Origin: Saprospiraceae bacterium
Lineage (GTDB): Bacteria > Bacteroidota > Bacteroidia > Chitinophagales > Saprospiraceae
Direction: 5' to 3'
Length of the DNA: 20,315 nucleotides
Assembly: GCA_020630355.1 (NCBI GenBank)
Contig: JAHDBO010000006.1
Coordinates: forward strand, 1-20,315
Shown here piece by piece: positions 15,632 through 20,315 of the stretch. The notes below the pieces were generated by a model. It made no database searches. It was not told the DNA's origin and worked only from the letters and a program-made list of their open reading frames with translations. The first letter of the stretch is position 1. Every line of letters begins with the position of its first letter. A program made the translations under genes and the position numbers.

Positions 15632-18600
15632 TCACTCCATCCTGTCAGGCACAATCAAAGCAGGCAATTTTGCTGTATGATATGCTTTATTGAAAGTCCC
15701 AATTTCTTCTTTCAGGATACGATTGTATTCCTTTTTCCATGTTTGCCACTCTTTCAAGTTGCCGCTCAGAACATCTTTTGCCCCTTGTGTCACCCTAGGG
15801 TCGGGATTATCCAAGACCGCCCTTACTCTCAATAGTTCTGCATTGAGTTTATTTCTAAAATTAATGACATCCTGAAAAGTTTGTTGCTTAGGTTGGATTA
15901 GCTTTTCTTCCCATGTTTTGAAGACTTTGAGTGCTGCTTCGCCCTTTTCCAGCAAATCGGTCGGAACATCCATTTTTTTCAACAATCCAATTTTAGCGTC
16001 TAACTGCGTTTTGACTACTCGAATTTGCTTGACAGACTGGTGGATGTCTCGAAGCGTGGTTTCGATTTCGTCCATCATTGCTTGCTGTTCTTGATAATCA
16101 CTCGCCTTGATATTGATATTCGGTTCTGCCTTCACTTCCACTTTTTGCTCGCTTATTTCCCCATTTGCCGTAAGGCGGATCAAATACAAATCTGGTGCAA
16201 CGGTGCTGCCCCTGTAATCTCCAAATAGAAATACATTGTCAATGGCTGGTAGGTTTTCTTTCCTCAAATCCCAAGCAAAACGATTAGCACCTATCTTGGC
16301 AGGTAGTACAGGGCTAGGCGGTGGCCCTCCTTCCCAAGTTTTGAAATCTTCATTTTTTTGATTCGAATAGGTTCGGATAAGCTGATTGGAGGCATCCAAA
16401 ATTTCTAGTTTCAATTCAAATGTATCTTGCCAGTTTTCTGGTAGAAAATAGTCTAGGATAACGCCATTCATTGGATTTTGTCCCATGCCGCTCGGTGCAG
16501 TAGGCGGTGCGCCCAATGTATATTTTATGGTTGTCTTTGGTTGGAATAGATGCGCTTTATCTAGTTTCTGTCCTAGGGATTGTTGTACGGCACTCAAGTC
16601 GTCCAATATCCAAAAGCCACGCCCTGCTGTAGCCGCCACCAAGTCATTGTCCCGTATGGTCAAATCAGTAATCGGCGTGACGGGCAGGTTATTTTGAAAT
16701 GGTTTCCACTGGCGGCCATCGTCTGTGCTGATATACATTCCCTGTTCTGTGCCTGCGTAAAGCAGCCCTTTCACCTTAGGGTCTTCCCGAACGACCCGAA
16801 CAAAATTATCAGCAGGGATACCATTGACGATTTTTTTCCATGACTTTCCGAAATTATCCGTTTTGTAAATCATCGGGCTCAAATCATTGAATTTGTATCG
16901 GGTCACGGCAATATAAGCTGTGGCCGCATTATGAGGAGACACTTCAATCGCATTGATGAGCGATTCGGGCAAACCTTTAGGCGTTACATTTTGCCAAGTT
17001 GCGCCTTCATCTTGGGTGACCTGCACCAATCCATCATCTGTACCGACCCATATCACACCCGCTTTATGCGGAGAGCATTGCAGGTAACTGATGGTATTGT
17101 AAACTTCTCCCCCGGCCCCTTCGTTGGTGAATGGTACCGAACCATCTCCCTGTTTTTCTTTCTGATTGCGGGTCAAATCTTTGCTGATTTCTGTCCACGA
17201 CTGTCCGCCATCACTGCTTTTCAAAACGAGTTGAGCGCCATGGTAAAGGATTTTAGGATTTTGCGGCTGTGCCACTAATGGATTGTTCCAGTTGAAGCGG
17301 TATTTCATATCTTCCGCATTGCGTCCTAAAATCACTTCTGGATACGCCATTATGTCTTTGACGTTCTTTGTTTTTCTGTCCCACTTATCCGTAAATCCTT
17401 GGATAGAATTGCCATAAACGAGAGCAGGGTTGTCAGGGTCAAAAGCAATAAACGCACTCTCCCCACCTGAAACGGGATGCCAATCGCTTGTTCCGATGCC
17501 ACCTCCCCTAGTACGACTAGCTATGGACACCGTTGAGTTGTCCTGTTGTCCACCATATACTCGATAGGGAAATTGATTATCTGTAATGACTCGATAAAAC
17601 TGAGCAGTAGGCTGGTTGTTTTGGCTTGACCAAGACTGTCCTCCATTAAATGTAATGCAAGCACCTCCATCGTTCCCAAGTATCATATTTTGCGGATTAT
17701 CGGGATTAATCCAAAGGTCATGCTGGTCGGTATGTGGATTGGGGATTCGGTCGAAAGACTTGCCACCGTCTATCGAGCGCAACATCGGTGCATTCAGGAC
17801 ATAGACCCGATTGGCATCTACAGGGTCAGCAAAAACCTCCATATAATACCAAGCCCTTGCGACCGATACCCGATGGTCGTAGGTTTGTTGCCAAGATTTT
17901 CCGCCATCATCGGAGCGGTAAACGCCTCCTTTTTCTGCTTCGATATTGGCATACAAGCGATTGGAATTACTAGGTGAAACATCGACAGCTACTTTCCCCA
18001 TCTCCTTGGGCAGACCACCTTCTAAACGTGTCCAAGTTGCCCCGCTATCCGTACTTTTATAAATGCCTGAACCCGCTCCACCGCTTCTAATCTGCCATGG
18101 CTTGCGTTGATAATCCCACATACCCGCATAGAGTATCCTAGGATTATTGGCATCCATAGTCAAATCGGCACAGCCTGTTGTATTATTGACAAAATGAACC
18201 TGTTGCCAAGTTTTACCACCATCAATGGTTTTATAAATCCCCCTATCTTTCCCTGTTCCATAAGGTGCTCCTTGTACGCCCACATAGACTATATCAGCAT
18301 TGGAAGGATGAATCACAATAGCTCCGATATGCCTTGAATTGGGTAGACCAATATGCTTCCAAGTCTGCCCTGCGTCAGTGCTTTTATACATACCATCTCC
18401 GTGTGAAGTCATCACGCCACGGATAGCATGTTCTCCCATTCCTACATAAATCACATTAGGGTCGCTTGGCGCAATTTCGATAGCACCTACAGAAGCACTT
18501 TTTTTGAAGAAACCGTCGGAGATATTCTTCCAAGAGATACCAGCATCTTCTGTCTTGAAGATACCGCCGCCTACACCACCAAAATAGTAGAGGAGCGGAT

Positions 18601-18781
18601 TGCCTTTCACGCCCGTGACCGCATTGGTACGCCCACCACGAAAAGGGCCGATATTGCGCCAAGCTAAGGCTTGATATAGGTTTTCTTCCTTGCTAGAAGC
18701 GTTCTGTTTTTTCTTTTTTTGTGAAAAAGTATTTGTCGGAAGACTAAAAGAAATCAATAGGAATAAAATGATGATTCTCAT
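15632..18781 (-). CDS. secreted BNR/Asp-box beta-propeller protein (VPS10/sortilin-like 'glycosyl hydrolase' family)
   Basis: This is a 1049-residue exported protein. It has an N-terminal signal peptide (MRIIILFLLISFSLPTNTFS) with no lipobox, then a Lys-rich stretch and the family opening WRNIGPFRGGRTNAV (about 41-55). About eleven Asp-box repeats (S/T-x-D-x-G-x-T/S-W) are visible, for example KTEDAGISW (76-84), STDAGQTW (134-141), TIDGGKTW (185-192), STDSGATW (243-250), SDDGGKSW (290-297), SSDGGQSW (522-529), TQDEGATW (589-596) and STDDGRQW (685-692). They imply two consecutive propellers over about 45-730. The C-terminal part (about 745-1049) has an immunoglobulin-like segment and a helical region (about 890-1040). 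Such proteins are often labelled glycosyl hydrolase or sialidase-like, but catalysis is unproven. The end, LIVPDRME, lacks an obvious type IX secretion sorting domain. It has its own terminator and looks monocistronic. Confidence 0.92.
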   Translation of the reverse strand: MRIIILFLLISFSLPTNTFSQKKKKQNASSKEENLYQALAWRNIGPFRGGRTNAVTGVKGNPLLYYFGGVGGGIFKTEDAGISWKNISDGFFKKSASVGAIEIAPSDPNVIYVGMGEHAIRGVMTSHGDGMYKSTDAGQTWKHIGLPNSRHIGAIVIHPSNADIVYVGVQGAPYGTGKDRGIYKTIDGGKTWQQVHFVNNTTGCADLTMDANNPRILYAGMWDYQRKPWQIRSGGAGSGIYKSTDSGATWTRLEGGLPKEMGKVAVDVSPSNSNRLYANIEAEKGGVYRSDDGGKSWQQTYDHRVSVARAWYYMEVFADPVDANRVYVLNAPMLRSIDGGKSFDRIPNPHTDQHDLWINPDNPQNMILGNDGGACITFNGGQSWSSQNNQPTAQFYRVITDNQFPYRVYGGQQDNSTVSIASRTRGGGIGTSDWHPVSGGESAFIAFDPDNPALVYGNSIQGFTDKWDRKTKNVKDIMAYPEVILGRNAEDMKYRFNWNNPLVAQPQNPKILYHGAQLVLKSSDGGQSWTEISKDLTRNQKEKQGDGSVPFTNEGAGGEVYNTISYLQCSPHKAGVIWVGTDDGLVQVTQDEGATWQNVTPKGLPESLINAIEVSPHNAATAYIAVTRYKFNDLSPMIYKTDNFGKSWKKIVNGIPADNFVRVVREDPKVKGLLYAGTEQGMYISTDDGRQWKPFQNNLPVTPITDLTIRDNDLVAATAGRGFWILDDLSAVQQSLGQKLDKAHLFQPKTTIKYTLGAPPTAPSGMGQNPMNGVILDYFLPENWQDTFELKLEILDASNQLIRTYSNQKNEDFKTWEGGPPPSPVLPAKIGANRFAWDLRKENLPAIDNVFLFGDYRGSTVAPDLYLIRLTANGEISEQKVEVKAEPNINIKASDYQEQQAMMDEIETTLRDIHQSVKQIRVVKTQLDAKIGLLKKMDVPTDLLEKGEAALKVFKTWEEKLIQPKQQTFQDVINFRNKLNAELLRVRAVLDNPDPRVTQGAKDVLSGNLKEWQTWKKEYNRILKEEIGTFNKAYHTAKLPALIVPDRME

Positions 18782-18853
18782 TGGAAAGGATTTTTTCCAA
18801 TAATACTCAAATCATCATCAAAAAAGGAATCAATGGTACTAATTCTGAATGAA

Positions 18854-18905
18854 AAATTTTGTGCCAAGGGCATCCATTTTGGGAAATTTTGTTACAAAGG
18901 AATCC
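18854..18905. repeat. pair of 22-bp direct repeats, 30 bp apart, upstream of the BNR gene
   Basis: AAATTTTGTGCCAAGG continuing to ATCC (18854-18875) is repeated as AAATTTTGTTACAAAGG continuing to ATCC (18884-18905), with 18 of 22 bases identical, no gaps and a period of exactly 30 bp (about three helical turns). A TCCCC-TT-GGGGA palindrome follows at 18902-18913. The repeats lie 70-125 bp before the BNR gene start, where a regulator could bind. I see no clear promoter box in the 198-bp gap. Confidence 0.5.
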
Positions 18906-18979
18906 CCTTGGGGAATGAGTCAAAATCTCTTGCAATTACACTGAATACCCATAAATGTATTGTTGAAGCTCACTTATAA

Positions 18980-19483
18980 CTATCCATTCGAATTATTACT
19001 TGTTGAATCTGACTGTACCCCTTCTTCCCCCTTTTCTAAAATGGGCTGTAATGTGCTTCCATTCAGTTCCTCACGGGTCAGGATGCGTTGCCCTGCCTTC
19101 CCTTCGTTGAAATTAATAGCTTTGGGGGAATAACTCCTAGAATATTCAACAATCGCATACATATTATTAGAATAATCAGAGTCTGCTTCTGATGATAAGA
19201 TTTCAATCTCGGTGGGGACAACACCAAGATTGTTCATCGCCCATTTAGAGGATTTATTAGAATGGCTTTGTCCAACAAAAACAACCGTATATGCCATCAA
19301 CGCCAAAGCCAAAGAAGCCGCTACTAGGCCAAAGCCACGAACGATACGGAACCTTGGCCGATGGGCATCTCTATCCAAACGAGATTCCAAACGAGACCAA
19401 GCCCGATTGGAAGGCTTCCGCTCCAATTTATAAGCATTTCTCTGGAATAACCCCTCTATTCTATCCTTGTTTTCCATAATCAT
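18980..19483 (-). CDS. putative single-pass anti-sigma factor / sigma-associated membrane protein
   Basis: This 167-residue protein has a charged cytoplasmic N-terminus (about 1-47) with the pattern LFQRNAYKLERKPSNRAWSR and then LESRL. It has one membrane helix at about 50-70 (GFGLVAASLALALMAYTVVF) and a polar periplasmic tail that ends Ser/Asn-rich. The N-terminal 'W..L...L' layout before a single helix, in a gene following an ECF sigma factor on the same strand, is how I recognise many Bacteroidota anti-sigma-like proteins. No zinc-binding HxxxCxxC motif is present. The start could be 19483 or Met3 at 19477. It lies 141 bp after the sigma gene, with a long inverted repeat between. Partner identity is inferred from position only. 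Confidence 0.65.
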   Translation of the reverse strand: MIMENKDRIEGLFQRNAYKLERKPSNRAWSRLESRLDRDAHRPRFRIVRGFGLVAASLALALMAYTVVFVGQSHSNKSSKWAMNNLGVVPTEIEILSSEADSDYSNNMYAIVEYSRSYSPKAINFNEGKAGQRILTREELNGSTLQPILEKGEEGVQSDSTSNNSNG

Positions 19484-19500
19484 ATTGTTTATAAGCGCTG

Positions 19501-19608
19501 GTCAAAAAATATCTTTCCGATTAGGATTTTGGTGAATAGTTTGAAAAATCTAATTGTCAATCACTTTTCCTGCACTATTGACCAAAAATCGGGAAATTAT
19601 TTTTTGAC
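19501..19608. repeat. long imperfect inverted repeat between sigma and anti-sigma genes
   Basis: Arms lie at 19501-19540 and 19574-19608. The outermost 11 bp are perfect (GTCAAAAAATA / TATTTTTTGAC). The arms pair at 31 of 35 positions apart from a 5-nt bulge near 19523-19527, around a 33-nt loop. The element fills most of the 141 bp between the sigma stop and the anti-sigma start. It could act as a partial terminator or attenuator in the shared mRNA, an mRNA-cleavage site, or be a small MITE-like insertion. No target duplication is clear. Confidence 0.7.
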
Positions 19609-19624
19609 GGTTTCTAAACACATT

Positions 19625-20161
19625 TCAAGAACGCTCCATTCTCGCTCTTTCTTCCAATAGTGTTCTCAGTTTTTTCTTTGCTAATATGAGCTGTGATTTG
19701 GATGTGTTGATACTTATCCCAAGCGCATCCGCTATTTCACGGTGCTTATAACCCTCAATCACATACATATTAAATATCGTTCTGTAGCCTGTTGGCAATT
19801 GATTCAACAAATCCAAAATGTCTTGTGCCTCCAGTTCGCTCTCTATCGAAAATTTATTAATCTCCTCTACATTTTCCAACTCCACATCTACCTTAAAACG
19901 GTTGGCTTTACGCAATTTCATCAAACACTCATTGACCATTATACGGCGCATCCAACCTTCAAAGTTCCCCTCACCCGAATACATCGAAATCTTGCTCATC
20001 ACCTTGTAAAAACCTTCGATTAAAGCATCTTCTGCCTCTTCATTATTTTTGATATACCTTCTACAGACGCCAAAGAATTTTGGGGAATAGCGACTGAAAA
20101 GCTCTTGTTGGGCTTTCCTATTTTGCTTTCGGCATCCTTGTATGAGTTCTTGCTCCGTCAC
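19625..20161 (-). CDS. ECF-type RNA polymerase sigma factor (sigma-70 family)
   Basis: This is a 178-residue extracytoplasmic-function sigma factor that directs RNA polymerase to a specific promoter set. Region 2 spans about 8-80 (AQQELFSRYSPKFFGVCRRY, EDALIEGFYKVM, then the DNA-melting segment FEGWMRRIMVNECLMKLRK). Region 4 spans about 112-168, with LPTGYRTIFNMYVIEGYKH and the helix-turn-helix REIADALGISINTSKSQLIL. The start is GTG at 20161: it yields the usual MTEQELIQGCRKQN opening, there is an in-frame stop six codons upstream, and no ATG is available before region 2. It is followed on the same strand by a probable anti-sigma gene. A candidate housekeeping promoter lies at 20185-20218. 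Confidence 0.93.
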   Translation of the reverse strand: MTEQELIQGCRKQNRKAQQELFSRYSPKFFGVCRRYIKNNEEAEDALIEGFYKVMSKISMYSGEGNFEGWMRRIMVNECLMKLRKANRFKVDVELENVEEINKFSIESELEAQDILDLLNQLPTGYRTIFNMYVIEGYKHREIADALGISINTSKSQLILAKKKLRTLLEERARMERS

Positions 20162-20184
20162 AGGGTATATTTTCGACTATGCAT

Positions 20185-20218
20185 CAAAAGATACGCAATT
20201 ACATCTACAAGATGCAAA
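20185..20218 (-). promoter_or_regulatory. candidate sigma-gene promoter with palindromic spacer
   Basis: On the minus strand TTTG (20215-20218) is followed after 21 bp by TATCTTTTG (20185-20193). This is close to the Bacteroidota pattern TTTG-N19-21-TAnnTTTG but has one extra T in the -7 box. The spacer holds a small palindrome CATCT-TGT-AGATG that a regulator could bind. It ends 23 bp before the GTG start. Confidence 0.35.
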
Positions 20219-20281
20219 CAATTCTTTTTTTGGTGCTTTCACTTTAAATGATGATACTTGTCTTAGGAATGATTCAATAAT

Positions 20282-20309
20282 AAATTTACATTCTTCTACT
20301 TGTAAATTT
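20282..20309. promoter_or_regulatory. 9-bp inverted repeat near the right edge
   Basis: AAATTTACA (20282-20290) and TGTAAATTT (20301-20309) are perfect inverted arms separated by 10 bp, an operator-like dyad about 120 bp before the sigma gene. No gene is seen in 20162-20315. It could equally belong to a gene beyond the window edge. Confidence 0.35.
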
Positions 20310-20315
20310 TCCTTT

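Noticed and set aside
16931..17278. Plus-strand 115-codon frame inside the BNR gene
   Set aside because: It is antisense to well-conserved Asp-box repeats; several similar shadow frames occur along this gene because of its repetitive composition.

Overview
The window looks like chromosome from a member of the Bacteroidota, most likely a Saprospiraceae-like or related marine or sludge lineage. The evidence is indirect. The DNA is AT-rich and start codons lack clear Shine-Dalgarno sequences. Several genes are preceded by the Bacteroidota-type -7 box TAnnTTTG. The uppP-truB pair and the Ddl next to a PASTA protein are gene orders I associate with this phylum, and the large BNR/Asp-box secreted protein belongs to a family common there. 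No rRNA, tRNA or CRISPR array was seen.

Layout. Positions 1-297 hold no convincing gene. A membrane PAS-PAS histidine kinase (298-2325, minus) is divergent from a plus-strand cell-wall cluster. That cluster is an unusual 896-residue protein made of two D-Ala-D-Ala ligase units in tandem (2392-5082), an overlapping membrane-anchored PASTA protein (5057-6001) and a single-domain rhodanese (6021-6335). It converges on a minus-strand run: uppP (undecaprenyl-diphosphate phosphatase), truB (tRNA pseudouridine-55 synthase) and a flavodoxin-fold NAD(P)H reductase. After a structured intergenic region comes the minus-strand run pepA, DUF1304, glgA, glgC. GlgC makes ADP-glucose and GlgA polymerises it into glycogen. 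A 76-77 bp element made of three small hairpins occurs twice there, once at each end of the DUF1304 gene.

Positions 13401-14273 hold a DoxX-family membrane protein and what looks like a decayed transposase remnant. Next come a small plus-strand lipoprotein, a perfect 54-bp palindrome that can terminate transcription from both sides, a possible 39-residue membrane peptide, a two-helix membrane protein with a PH-like tail, and a 1049-residue secreted BNR/Asp-box protein. The window ends with an ECF sigma factor and a probable anti-sigma factor, separated by a long imperfect inverted repeat.

How the genes fit together. Peptidoglycan precursor supply (tandem Ddl, UppP) and a PASTA protein that may sense or bind wall material sit close together, followed by a glycogen-synthesis operon. 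The most notable point is the tandem ligase. Unit 1 keeps the Glu-Ser-Tyr triad of E. coli DdlB, while unit 2 has His, Cys and Phe at those positions but keeps the canonical metal-binding Glu and Asn. This suggests divided or changed substrate use. All functional statements come from reading motifs by eye; no database search was run.
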